Shown in pieces: positions 37,301 to 46,683 of a DNA stretch of 64,000 bases (position 1 is the first letter of the stretch; each line of letters begins with the position of its first letter). Position numbers and translations under genes: made by a program. The notes beneath the pieces are model-generated. The model was given only the letters and a program-made list of their open reading frames with translations. It had not been told where the DNA came from and searched no databases. This DNA comes from K189A clade bacterium (GTDB lineage Bacteria > Pseudomonadota > Gammaproteobacteria > Pseudomonadales > Azotimanducaceae): NCBI GenBank assembly GCA_902613475.1, contig CACMHG010000003.1:1-64000 (forward strand). The letters run 5' to 3'.

Positions 37301-37372
37301 TTCACCGATGCCTTCAACGATCCGCTGGCGGAGCAGTTGACGATAAAGCTACGTTACCGCTTTGGATCATGA
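34352..37372 (+). CDS. SPOR-domain / CBM9-like (DUF5916-type) outer-membrane beta-barrel protein
   Basis: A 1006-residue exported protein with four parts. A signal peptide (FLLFLFGVFAPVIAA) is followed by a SPOR-like domain (about 20-95, WISVASFKNRDSAESALV to AGWIWG) that in other proteins binds denuded peptidoglycan. Next comes a very acidic Asp/Trp linker (about 130-165). A CBM9-like domain follows (about 245-430, FAVDGLLNENIWAALP to GWSAEFFLPWSQV). The rest (about 450-1006) is a DUF5916-like barrel with alternating strands, ending in the Phe/aromatic-type KLRYRFGS. It overlaps the molybdoenzyme gene by ATGA. The SPOR fusion is unusual and the ligand is unknown. Confidence 0.8.
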   Translation: MKFQSFLLFLFGVFAPVIAAAEYWISVASFKNRDSAESALVNAQVKSEQAFAVYGARTDKGYFFRVMAGPYPTIREAKRAQQTLSSNGLNAGWIWGDGPQSSSPGVSNLNEASSSSEAQLPGGLSGFETSSSDSEWDRDWNDDWDDEFDFDENLDFGTEDTLTPENSAPIQKALPQIQETAPEGYQLNKLRREARAPPLEHLNLAVSLNQTRPKLPPNSESEEKNQSKDAVPTYSPDNIVEFSLDMPVALPRRESAPEGFAVDGLLNENIWAALPGADNFLVDDPDTLAKPAYRTVVKAFYTPKGLYVGIDMEQPDNTLIRRRSSRDSLYVRRDRVGVTLDTSGEGRYGYWINVALGGSQSDGTLLPERQFSRDWDGAWYSGTAVTESGWSAEFFLPWSQVAMPQNPGQRTIKAYISRKVAHLDEDWSLPALPRTQPLFMSRMQPITLQRVAPVQNWSVFPYVSSTDDFVEGDTSQKIGADLFWRPSTNFQATAALKPDFGSVESDDVVVNLGAFETFFPEKRLFFQEGIEVFTATPRAEGGNPTTLLNTRRIGGIGREPELPDGTELSDLERQKPVELEGALKTVGSIGPLRYGILGAFEDQTGYEAGGQRFMQAGTDYGVARALYEGKTKDGDYRALGFLSALTSHPDQEAQAHGVDYHYLTAQGEWKVDGQFLFSSADERRDGFGGFVDIGRDFGKGRRIRLGYSHYDEYLDINDLGFLRRNDLRGANGRYEINRSTSKRYRKSYVGYWFRLERNSIGEYVRKAIGIDSEVVLLNQSKIELGAAFFPSRDEDFDSRGNGTYRLGDRSRFRARYQTDRAKPFSYEINLHREDEQLSGGQFATGVGANWRPRDDLNLGIGIGFIDRAGWLLWREGINFATYRAREWRPEFSFEYFPDANHQIKLSTQWVGIRAKRLANYQLQVDGAPLVAVDDSVASSEDFAISNLSLQLRYRWQIAPLSDLFVVYTLNGRQDVVRDSFDSLFTDAFNDPLAEQLTIKLRYRFGS

Positions 37373-39663
37373 AACGTTATCGCAACGCGACGCAGTGGGG
37401 GGTGTACAACATCGATGTCGAGGAAGGGCGCATCGTCGACGTCCGCGGGGTGGAAGAAGACCCAGAGCCATCTGACATTGGTAACGTTCTCCTCGACGGC
37501 ATCCAGCACGGGACACGCATAAAACGACCAGCCATCCGCAAAGGCTGGCTCGAGGGCGGCGATCGACAGCGCCACCGACGAGGCAGCGACGAATTTTGTG
37601 ATGTGCCTTGGGATGAAGCCCTCGAAATGGCCGCGAATGAGCTACGCCGCGTCGCGGATGAACACGGTAATACGTCGATATTTGGTGGCTCCTACGGTTG
37701 GGCCAGTGCCGGTCGGTTCCATCACGCACAATCGCAGCTTCATCGATTTTTGAATCTGATGGGAGGATGCACGCGCGCCATGAACTCCTATAGCACTGCT
37801 GCCGCCCAGGTAATTCTGCCCCACGTCATAGCGCCATGGCCCCAGATGGAACTGCAGCAGACGACGCTGCAAAACATGATCGACCATACTCAGCTATTCG
37901 TCGCCTTCGGGGGGTTGCCAAAGCGAAATGCTCAAGTGGCATATGGCGGTGTTACCGAGCATCGAATCGCCCTCGATTTTGAACGTGCGCATAAGGCCGG
38001 TACGGAATTTGTCAGTATCTCACCCATGGCCAACGACACCGAGTCGAGTTTGGGCGCAAGCTGGCTGGCCCCGGTACCGGGCACTGATGTTGCCCTAATG
38101 CTGGGCCTTGCCTATGTTCTAGAAACTCAGGATCTGAGCGACGCGAGTTTTCTAGACAGCCACTGCGTAGGTTATTCAAGGGTAAAAGACTATTTGCTCG
38201 GACGAGCCGATGGGATCGCTAAGACTCCGCAATGGGCGTCTTCGATTTGTGGTGTAGCCGCTGAAGATATTGAGGCCTTGGCTCGTAAAATGGCGGGTAG
38301 GCGCGCGTTTTTGGCAGCAGCCTGGTCTCTGCAGCGAGGCGATCACGGAGAGCAACCCTACTGGATGCTCGCCACGTTGGCGGCAATGTTGGGTCAAGTC
38401 GGATTGCCCGGCGGTGGCTTCGGCTTTGGCTACAGTGCTGAGGCATTTGTTGGCACAGATTATAAGCGCTTTAACTGGGCAACATTCCCCAAGGGCAGGA
38501 ATCCGACGGGGTTCGCGATTCCCGTTGCGCGAATCACCGATATGCTGCTCAACCCCGGACAAGATGTTCAGTACGATGGTCGTGGGATTACCTATCCCAC
38601 GATCAAGGCCATCTACTGGGCCGGCGGTAACCCATTTCATCATCATCAGGATCTCAACAGACTGGTTACTGCCTGGCGTAAACCCGATACCGTGATCGTC
38701 AACGAACCCTGGTGGACGCCAATCGCTCAATGGGCTGATATCGTTTTTCCTGCGACAACATCCCTGGAGCGTAACGATATCTGCGCGTCCAGCCATGACC
38801 CCTATGCGCACTTCATGCAGCAAGCCATCGAGACCCAGCACGAGGCGCGCTCGGACCATGAGATATTCGCCGGCCTGGCAGCGGTGCTGGGTTTTGAAGA
38901 TGCCTTTACCGAAAGCAAAAGCGAGCGTGAGTGGATCCAAGACATCTGGCAGCGTTCACAGGTGATCGCTCAAAAACAAGGCTTCGAGCTGCCTTCCTTT
39001 GAGCGCTGGGAGTCTGAGGGGGTGTATCGACTGCCTGACGAGCCGCGCGTGCGCGACTGGCTCGCAGACTTTCGCGAAGATCCAGTGCGGTTCCCCCTGG
39101 CAACGCCGTCCGGGAAGTTAGAGCTTTACTCGCAGACCGTCGCGAGCTTCGGGTACACAGATTGTCCTGGACAGGCGGTCTGGATCACGCCTCTGGAGTG
39201 GCTCGAGTTGGACCGGGACGCATTCCCCCTGCATCTGCTTTCACCGCAACCCAAGCATCGTTTACATAGCCAATTCGATCACAGCGCCCATAGTCAAGCG
39301 AGCAAAATAAAAGGGCATGAAGTGATTACCATGCATCCCAACGCGGCAACAGAGCGGGGTCTTAAGGCAGGGGACGTGGTTCGTGTATTTAACCCCAGGG
39401 GTGAGTGCTTGGCTGGACTTGCCCTAGATGCTCTAATGCGACAAGACACGGTATCGCTGCCCACGGGAGCTTGGTTCAAACCCTGTCCTCTTACTGGTAT
39501 TGAGCTAAACGGGAATCCAAACGTCCTTACCAGAGACAAAGGCACATCACAATTGGCGCAAGGCCCGAGCGCGCAGACATGTTTGGTTCAGGTGGAAAAG
39601 TATCACGCCGAAGGTCTCGAAGCTTCGGGGAGTGCGGTGAAGGAGACCAGACCGACACCGTAG
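37369..39663 (+). CDS. molybdopterin-dependent oxidoreductase, BisC/TorA (DMSO reductase) type
   Basis: A 764-residue molybdoenzyme of the TMAO/biotin-sulfoxide reductase subgroup. The motif GGSYGWASAGR has Ser108 as the expected molybdenum ligand, followed by MNSYSTAAAQVILPHV. Cofactor-binding segments YWAGGNPFHHHQDLN and VNEPWWTPIAQWADIVFPAT lie near residues 405-460. There is no N-terminal 4Fe-4S Cys cluster and no twin-Arg signal, so it is probably cytoplasmic like BisC (777 residues). It reduces an S- or N-oxide. Overlap with the outer-membrane gene upstream (ATGA) implies co-translation, perhaps joint use of one compound. Confidence 0.9.
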   Translation: MKRYRNATQWGVYNIDVEEGRIVDVRGVEEDPEPSDIGNVLLDGIQHGTRIKRPAIRKGWLEGGDRQRHRRGSDEFCDVPWDEALEMAANELRRVADEHGNTSIFGGSYGWASAGRFHHAQSQLHRFLNLMGGCTRAMNSYSTAAAQVILPHVIAPWPQMELQQTTLQNMIDHTQLFVAFGGLPKRNAQVAYGGVTEHRIALDFERAHKAGTEFVSISPMANDTESSLGASWLAPVPGTDVALMLGLAYVLETQDLSDASFLDSHCVGYSRVKDYLLGRADGIAKTPQWASSICGVAAEDIEALARKMAGRRAFLAAAWSLQRGDHGEQPYWMLATLAAMLGQVGLPGGGFGFGYSAEAFVGTDYKRFNWATFPKGRNPTGFAIPVARITDMLLNPGQDVQYDGRGITYPTIKAIYWAGGNPFHHHQDLNRLVTAWRKPDTVIVNEPWWTPIAQWADIVFPATTSLERNDICASSHDPYAHFMQQAIETQHEARSDHEIFAGLAAVLGFEDAFTESKSEREWIQDIWQRSQVIAQKQGFELPSFERWESEGVYRLPDEPRVRDWLADFREDPVRFPLATPSGKLELYSQTVASFGYTDCPGQAVWITPLEWLELDRDAFPLHLLSPQPKHRLHSQFDHSAHSQASKIKGHEVITMHPNAATERGLKAGDVVRVFNPRGECLAGLALDALMRQDTVSLPTGAWFKPCPLTGIELNGNPNVLTRDKGTSQLAQGPSAQTCLVQVEKYHAEGLEASGSAVKETRPTP

Positions 39664-39855
39664 CCTCCCAGGACGCTTTGGTGGGCTTCTGGGCTCGAGT
39701 TGCGTTAGCGATGCACCGAATGCCGCAAGCATGTCTCTGGTCTCGCGGGCAATGGCCGGAATGTTTTTTTGCCGCATCAGTAGGTCCCTTAGACGTTATG
39801 AACAATACCAAACGCGGTGCAATACACACTAAATGAATTCGATTTAATGGATTGC

Positions 39856-39882
39856 CTCAATCTTTTGACCATTAAGATTGAG
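39856..39882. repeat. 9-bp inverted repeat
   Basis: CTCAATCTT (39856-39864) and AAGATTGAG (39874-39882) are perfect inverted copies around a 9-nt spacer. No T run follows in either direction, so an operator or an RNA hairpin is likelier than an intrinsic terminator. Confidence 0.55.
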
Positions 39883-40938
39883 AAACAGGCAGCATGAGAG
39901 AAGTCTTGCAGCGGGTGAACAGGTATTTTTTCAGGGCGATGCGTCAAGAAGTGTAAAAAGCGCCTAATTACCATTTAAAAGCAACGTCACGCCGGTCTTT
40001 TCTCGGCCGCGAATCGCGATCGAAAGACCTCGGCATTTCTACTTTTTAGCGAGTCGCCTGTATTACGTCTTTCTCGAATCTTGGATAGTTGATTTAACTT
40101 TGACAGCAATCCCCCGTGCTGCGAACAAATCCAGCGAAGAAGACCTAGCCGGTGCGAGATTCTTTGATGCCGCAAATCGTGGGGCGCTGTTTGTTGTTAT
40201 TTAGCGCTTTGGGCCTTTTTAGGAATCATTCCTGAATAAGGTTTGCGCTGGCGGTTGGCAACTTAACATGCTCTTTGACCGCCCTATTAGAAGGCGGCAG
40301 CAGAGTGAGTTGGGACGAAGGGTAACCATTAAACAGTTAGTGATCGACCAGTAACTAACTTATTAGGGACTAGCGTTCTCTCGCGGGTCTGGTGGAAAAG
40401 GTCGGCGTGCAATGGCTCGATCTATCATCGACTTTGAACCTGCCAATTTGGTTCAGTGCTCACATAAAAATCGACGATATCAATCATAAGCTGATGATTT
40501 TGTTATAAAAAACAGTTCTATTAGTAGTCGAACTATTAGCTATCGCTACAAGCCCGCTACTGAACTCCTGTGGCTCCGGAGCATTTTGGGTAAAACCTCT
40601 TGGTCGATAGAGCACTACGGAAGCAGATCTTCATTATGCAGCCGTTCGGCCTTTAAGTGGCAGAATGCCCGCAGATCATCCGCTCATCAAGCTGCATCAT
40701 TGTAGTTTTGCGCATATCCCTACACATTTTAATAATGGTTCGACGAATCATTTTCAGATCTGAAGGGATGCTCAAGTTTGGTGCAAAAGGATTTCGTGTA
40801 CGAACTAAATGCACAAAAAAAATGCACGATGTCTTGCGCCATGTCTCGCTCGAGGTGTGAACGCCCTGCTATCAGCATTCTGCAAAGTCGTTGTTTTGCC
40901 GAAAAAATCGAATTAGGTGGCCGAACTCAACTTTTCTG

Positions 40939-40969
40939 CACTATAGTGTTCTCCCCTCGAGGCGCCTCG
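40939..40969. promoter_or_regulatory. two palindromes upstream of the TonB receptor
   Basis: CACTATAGTG (40939-40948) and CGAGGCGCCTCG (40958-40969) are both perfect palindromes separated by 9 bp, about 100 bp before the receptor start. They could be regulator binding sites. No known operator consensus is recognised. Confidence 0.4.
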
Positions 40970-41067
40970 CCGGCTTAAAGTGGCACGAATTAAGCACTGC
41001 GAATGGTATAAGAGGGTCATAGAGTGACCTGAGGGTGTACCGTTTCGCACTGTATGCAGGGGAAACG

Positions 41068-44062
41068 GTGGACAATAAGAACAATAAAAACGGTGGTACT
41101 ACTTTGATGCCGACTCTGTTTGAGTGGAGGGTTGCACGCATTGCAATCGTCCAAAAGTTATTATTTACAATTCTCTGCTCCGTCCCGGCAGCGTCTTTAG
41201 CCGAAGACAGCGAAGTCTTGATAGAAGACGTAACGGAAAACGCTCCATTTTCATCAGGCGGAGATGGCGCATCTTCAGATCTAGTGATGGAAGAAGTTTT
41301 CGTTACGGGCTCCCTGTTGCCCCGGGGGAACTTCGCGAGCAACGCTCCCATAACGACGATAGGCAGTGAGCAATTCGAAATATCGAATGCGGTAAACATT
41401 GAGTCTCTTTTAAATACGCTGCCGCAAATTTTGGCGGGAAGCGATCGCACGAGCACATTTGGCCTCGGCTGGGCAACTGCCGATTTGCGTGGACTGGGAG
41501 AGAATCGGACACTGACCTTGTTGGACGGTAAACGAGTAGTGCCGACCTTCGCAGACGGAGGTACGGTGGATTTGAACTTTATCCCCCCGGGCATAGTGGA
41601 CAGAGTCGAAGTTCTCACTGGAGGCGCTTCCACGACCTACGGCTCTGACGCGATGGCCGGAGTCATAAACCTGATCACTAAATCCAACCAACAAGGATTC
41701 GAGCTTGTGGCTGCGGCGGAAATGACGGGTCAGGGTGATGCCGAAATCCTCAACCTTGCTGGCACTTGGGGGACTGCATTCGACAATGATCGCGGCCATT
41801 TTATGGTCCACATCGATGCGACTGAAAGACGAAGTCTGAATTATCACGAGCGAACTTTCTCAACGACTTTCAAAACGGAGTTTTTTGATCAGGGGATCTC
41901 TCAAGGATTCCGTGACGTTCGGTTTCCATCTGCTAAGAGCGGGGCGCTGCAGTTTTTCGGATTCGGCGAAGACGTAATGTTTACCCCTGAGGGGGGGGGA
42001 TGTCGTTCCTTTTGATCAATTCGTCGATGGATATGACCCCACCGAAAACCTCGAGTTACAGATCCCGCAGGACAGGCTTGCTCTCTTTTCGAAAACAAAT
42101 TGGCAAGGAGAATCCTTCGAAATTAGGTTTCAGGCCCACATAGCCAACAGTAAGCTGGATCGCATGGCTCCAACAGTTTCGGCCGGTCCTTGGATTGGTC
42201 CCCAACGCTTAACTATTCAAGATAACCCGTTTCTATCAAACAGCACGGTGCAAACGCTTTCGAATACACCTTTCGTGCAATTTAACGGGTCCGATTCTGA
42301 TGGTAACGGCATTCCTGAAAATGCGCGTGCGGTAATAGGCAGGACTTTCTCAGAACTGGGGCCAAGCAGATGGGATCAGACGTACTCCCTGAGGCAGTTC
42401 GAAATAGGATTCACGCGTGATTTGACCGGTACGTGGAACTTGGATGGCTATGTGAATCACGGTGAGATCGAGATGGACTGGACCGCGACTCCGGCAATTA
42501 TCCAAAGCAGATTTGCTCAGTCATTATTGCTCGATGTGAGCGATACGACCGGACAAACGTGCCTTGATCCAACCGACGGCTGCGTACCGGCAAATATCTA
42601 TGGGCTTAACTCGATATCGCCCGCTGCCCTTGATTTCATCTCAACAGACGTTTTTGTGACAAATGAATCTAAAATCACGACCGCTAATCTCTTGCTCTCG
42701 GGTAATACCGCGGGGTTTTTTGAGATGCCTGGAGGGGTAGGGCCTGTCGGAGTGGCAGTTGGTCTAGAGTACATTAGCCGCAGTCAGGAAATAGTGACGG
42801 ATGATAGAGCCCAGTCGGGAGAGCTTTTTTACTGGGGATTTTTCCCTGTCTCGGCTGACGTGACGACATCTAGACGGTCTGCGTTTTTCGAGCTGTTAGT
42901 GCCACTAGCAGAGGGCTTGCCATTACTGTCGTTTGCAGAGCTGGAATTGGCCGGTCGATACACGGATCACGAGACGATCGGCGGCGTAACGAGCTTTAAA
43001 ACAGCGCTGTCTTGGTATCCTGTTGAAGACGTTCAGGTTAGGGGCAGCTTCAACAAGGCCGTGAGGGCTCCAAGCATCAACGACTTATACATCGACTTCG
43101 GCGATCGCGCAGTTGTCAATGCCCCACAATTCTCCGATCCGTGCTCCGCGATCGGTTTCGCAAACGCGAACCCTGATTACCTGGCCGAGCTGTGCGTTCT
43201 CACGGGTGTGCCCTTAGATCAGGTCGGATCGGAATCTTTAAACGTAGGCCCTGATGGGGTGCCTGTATATTTCGGAGGCAACGCGAGCTTAGAGGAGGAA
43301 ACAGGGAACACAATAAGCGTTGGAATAGTTTGGACGCCTTACAGCATTGACGGTCTATCGGCAAGCGTTGACTACTTCGATATAGAAATCGAAGACTACA
43401 TAGGACAGCTGCCAGGTGGATTTAGTCACGTAGAGAATTGTTTCTTCCCATCGGAAGACCGTGGGACCTATAACGCCTACTGCAATTCTGTCGAGAGAAA
43501 CGATCAAGGCGTCCTTACTCAGATAAACGCGGGCCGTCGAAATCTTGCAACACACTCGATTTCTGGGTTTGATTTCTCGATCAATAAAACCTCTGATTTC
43601 CTGGGAGGTTTTTTGGACGCGACTTACGTAGCGAGCATCGTCAATAGCAAGAAATATTCAGTAAATGGCTCAACTTTAGAGTCCGAGTGCGCTGGGAGGT
43701 TTAACAGCACACTCGGAGGACAGGCTTGTGCTAGACCAGTCACTGAACTAAAACACCGTGCCACGTTATTTTGGACGAGGGATGTCCTTTCCCTGCAATT
43801 GACATGGAGGCACCTCTCAGGAGTGGACGATGGAGATGAGGACGTCCAATATTTGGTTGAACGAATACCGTCTTTCGATTATTTCGAGCTTGGGGCGACC
43901 TACGACTTCAGCTCGGGCATCACGCTTATCGGCGGAATAAGGAACTTGCTCGATGAGGATCCACCGGTGCTCGGCGGTAATTCCTTTGAAGCCAACACGT
44001 ACCCAAATCTTTACGACGTCTTCGGACGAACGTTTTATGGACGAGCGACGTATAAGTTTTGA
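41068..44062 (+). pseudogene. TonB-dependent outer-membrane receptor, out of frame at a G9 tract
   Basis: Two consecutive frames make one TonB-dependent receptor of about 1000 residues. The first has a signal peptide (LLFTILCSVPAASLA), a TonB-box-like VMEEVFVTGS and a plug domain (LRGLGENRTLTLLDGKRVVP, GGASTTYGSDAMAGVINLIT). It runs into a run of nine G (41991-41999) and stops 15 bp later. The barrel continues in the shifted frame to the terminal Phe (GRATYKF). Losing one G restores frame. Start candidates are GTG 41035, GTG 41068 (AGGGGAAA upstream) and ATG 41107. Such tracts often switch surface proteins on and off, so this copy may be reversible OFF. The substrate is unknown. Confidence 0.88.
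41991..41999 (+). repeat. G9 homopolymer tract in a receptor gene
   Basis: Nine consecutive G follow GA and precede ATGTCG. Eight G would read E-G-G-D-V and keep the receptor in frame. The length is in the range where slipped-strand mispairing is frequent. Confidence 0.95.
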
Positions 44063-44064
44063 AA

Positions 44065-44490
44065 ATGAAAAAAATCATCCACAGCCATTGGGTGTTGGCG
44101 ATGATTCGCTACGCGATTGGTCTGATATTTCTCTTTCTTGCGTCAAGTGTCTCAGCACAGCAAGTTCTGGCAACCAACGTTGGAATTATTTCTCCGGGAG
44201 GAGAACCGAGACAAATCGAGTGCTACTTAGTCGCGACTGGACCTCTGCGGTATCCGCCAAAAGCGAAAAGGTACAGATACGTTGGTCAAGTGATCGTAAA
44301 GTTCGGCATAAATTCTGACGGCAAAGTTGTAAACCCTTTTGTCGCTGAGAGCGAGCCCCCTGGTGTTTTCGAGCGTGCAGCGCTCATGCACATCAAAAGT
44401 TGGAGATATCAAGCGCCCACCTATCAGGGTCAACCTATTGCTGTCGATGAAGTAGCCGTCAGGCTTGTTTTTGACCCGCAACGTCGCTGA
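44065..44490 (+). CDS. stand-alone TonB C-terminal domain protein
   Basis: A 141-residue protein with a signal peptide or anchor (IRYAIGLIFLFLASSVSA) and a TonB/TolA C-terminal domain at about residues 60-140. That domain includes YPPKAKRYRYVGQVIVKFGI, then GKVVNPFVAES and FERAALMHIKSWRYQ. TonB proteins pass proton-motive energy to receptors by pairing with the TonB box. Here the Pro-rich spacer is missing and no ExbB/ExbD is nearby. It starts 2 bp after the receptor stop, so it may be a dedicated partner of that receptor. A TTG at 44059 is an alternative start. Confidence 0.8.
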   Translation: MKKIIHSHWVLAMIRYAIGLIFLFLASSVSAQQVLATNVGIISPGGEPRQIECYLVATGPLRYPPKAKRYRYVGQVIVKFGINSDGKVVNPFVAESEPPGVFERAALMHIKSWRYQAPTYQGQPIAVDEVAVRLVFDPQRR

Positions 44491-44509
44491 TTGACAGGAG
44501 TGAGCAGCT

Positions 44510-46621
44510 ATTACGGTTAAGAGTCGAATTATCGCGCTGGCTTTGATAGGAAACGCCGCGATCGCGCTTATCTTCTACATTTCGTCGGTATACCAGTCGC
44601 AAGAGCAGCAGAGCTATGCGATTGCCAATAGCGCAAATATTTATCAACAGGCGTGGCGAACAGTACTCAACGACTCCTATAGTTCCTCAGTCGGTTTGTT
44701 TCACCCGCAAACCGGCGATGAAATGAATTTGGCGATTTGGGAGAGCGGCCAAGAGGCGGACAACACCGATCACCCGAATGCTCAGCTGAATGCATTGCTC
44801 AAAGCAGGGCCAAATCAAAAATCCACAGGATTTTTGGATGAGTACTTTGCCGAAGCCTTGGAATGGGGCGATATCAGTTTTGTGATGGCCTTCGACGAAG
44901 CGGGGTACCGTGCCTATTGTGGCACTGCGTTTGAAGGTTACGGCATTGATCCCTGCGACGAGCAAGCACAGCCTGAGTTCGTCTCCCAAGCGACTGATCG
45001 CTATCGAGACAGCAAGAGTGGTTCAGGTCTTAGCCTGGGTACTAAGCGCGGCGTCGCGGCGATTCTGGCGACAGCTACTGATGAGACTCTGGGCTTTTAT
45101 CACACCATGGCTGTCGACGTGATGAGTGACCAGAAAAAGATTGGCACAGTTGTGATCGGCAAGAACTTAGCCGACGCGATAGAGATTTTTGAGTACGAAT
45201 TCTTGGTCAAGGCGGTGCTTAACCGTGACGAGATTGCCGTCGAGTTGAACGACTATTACCCCGCAGACGACTATGCAGAGCTGGGCAAGCTTACATCCTT
45301 CGTGTCCAATGTCGGAACCACGATTAGTGACGAACAAGACGAACTCGTGCGCGATGGCTTCTGGGGCTATCAAGATTCGGACTTGGGTGTAAGCGTGATC
45401 GCTGTACCGTTAAGTGACTTTTCAAAAGTCGATGAGTCGCGGCTCGTGGTCGTGAAAAACGAACGAGAGGCGATGGCCAAGGCAGCCGAGGCGGATTTCT
45501 ACGCCACCCTGATTTTTCTTGCGGTTTATACACTGATACTTGGAGCGGTGATCGCGATCACCAGCTACTCTTTCGGCGGCATCACCAAGGCAATAGAAGT
45601 ACTAGCCTCGCTTACTCGGGGCGAGCTCGATGTGCAGATGCCAAGGCGCACATTTTTGAGTTCCGCCAAAGATGAGGTCAGCCGACTGACTGAGTCGCTA
45701 GAGACCTATCGCGGACATCTTAAAGAAATTGCCAGAACCCGAGCCGAGCAGTCTGAAAAGCGCAAGCAAAGAGACGATGTGATCATTAATAAAATGTCGT
45801 CTTTGTCGAATCAGCTCGATGGCGATGCTAGGGCACTGTTGGAATCCGACATCGAAAAAATCAAAACCATGACCGACACCCAGGATTTCGAGAAAGCAGA
45901 GCAGGCTTCAACGGAAATCATGAAGATTGCGATCACGCGCATGTCTGATGAGGTGGTGGCGCTGATAGAGGCCCGAACCGGCGAAATCCAGAGCGCACTA
46001 AAGCGCAACGAAGAGTTGTTGCTGAATATTCTGCCTGAATCCATTGCCGCTCGAAAATTGGCCAACGAAAAGGTTATTGCCGACTCCCACGAATGCTGCA
46101 GCGTTCTCTTTGGCGATATTGTTGGTTTCACGCCTCTATCCAAGGCCTTGGGGCCAGAGAAATTGGTAGAATTTTTAAATCAAATTTTCACTGCCTTTGA
46201 CGACTACAGCGAAGAACTTGGTTTAGAAAAGATCAAGACCATTGGTGACAATTACATGGTGGCCTGTGGTGTCCCTAACGCTGACCCTGACCATGCGCTC
46301 AAAATCGCCGAAATGGGTTGCCGTATGATGAACTACATGCAGGCACTGAAGCCCTTGGGCGGTGTTCAGCCGATGATGCGAATTGGCATCCATTCTGGTC
46401 CCTTAGTCGCGGGCGTTATTGGCAAGAAGAAATTTATCTATGACCTGTGGGGTGATGCGGTCAACACTGCAGCGCGAATGGAATCGCATGGGCTTCCCAA
46501 CAAGATACATGTGTCAGCCGAGACCGCTGCGCTGATCGAAAACGACTTTAACCTGACCAAGCGTGGCCTCATAGACATCAAGGGTAAGGGGCAGATGGAG
46601 ACCTATTTGCTCAGTGCCTAG
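44510..46621 (+). CDS. membrane-bound class III adenylate cyclase with periplasmic sensor and HAMP
   Basis: A 692-703-residue transmembrane cyclase making cAMP from ATP. TM1 (IIALALIGNAAIALIFYI), a 280-residue periplasmic sensor, TM2 (LIFLAVYTLILGAVIAITS), a HAMP-like and coiled-coil region, then the catalytic domain (about 525-700). Metal Asp are in LFGDIVGFT and IGDNYM. Lys in KIKTIGD and Asp in YDLWGDAVNTAARM are the residues that select ATP over GTP. The only canonical-type start in frame, TTG 44543, would cut the basic head before TM1. ATT 44510 has AGGAG nine bases upstream and gives TVKSRIIALAL, so an AUU start is likely. The sensor ligand is unknown. Confidence 0.88.
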   Translation: MTVKSRIIALALIGNAAIALIFYISSVYQSQEQQSYAIANSANIYQQAWRTVLNDSYSSSVGLFHPQTGDEMNLAIWESGQEADNTDHPNAQLNALLKAGPNQKSTGFLDEYFAEALEWGDISFVMAFDEAGYRAYCGTAFEGYGIDPCDEQAQPEFVSQATDRYRDSKSGSGLSLGTKRGVAAILATATDETLGFYHTMAVDVMSDQKKIGTVVIGKNLADAIEIFEYEFLVKAVLNRDEIAVELNDYYPADDYAELGKLTSFVSNVGTTISDEQDELVRDGFWGYQDSDLGVSVIAVPLSDFSKVDESRLVVVKNEREAMAKAAEADFYATLIFLAVYTLILGAVIAITSYSFGGITKAIEVLASLTRGELDVQMPRRTFLSSAKDEVSRLTESLETYRGHLKEIARTRAEQSEKRKQRDDVIINKMSSLSNQLDGDARALLESDIEKIKTMTDTQDFEKAEQASTEIMKIAITRMSDEVVALIEARTGEIQSALKRNEELLLNILPESIAARKLANEKVIADSHECCSVLFGDIVGFTPLSKALGPEKLVEFLNQIFTAFDDYSEELGLEKIKTIGDNYMVACGVPNADPDHALKIAEMGCRMMNYMQALKPLGGVQPMMRIGIHSGPLVAGVIGKKKFIYDLWGDAVNTAARMESHGLPNKIHVSAETAALIENDFNLTKRGLIDIKGKGQMETYLLSA

Positions 46622-46683
46622 GAATAGGCGCGGTTATTCTAGGCTATCTGCTTGGCCTGCAGGGAATTGACGCGCTGAATAAA

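Larger units (their letters stand above)
39664..41067. other. 1.4-kb non-coding region upstream of the TonB receptor
   Basis: No frame here has both a ribosome site and protein-like composition. It contains several dyads: 39856-39882, the 13-bp AGGAATCATTCCT at 40221-40233, and two palindromes at 40939-40969. It reads A+T-richer than neighbours and may be decayed sequence, or hold regulatory RNA. A long gap of this kind is unusual for an otherwise compact genome. Confidence 0.55.

Noticed and set aside
39527-39829. Minus-strand frames at the 3' end of the molybdoenzyme
   Set aside because: Mostly antisense to the molybdoenzyme gene, without ribosome site or recognisable family.
40657-40860. 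67-residue plus-strand frame in the gene-free region
   Set aside because: No ribosome site, odd composition and no family; treated as chance.
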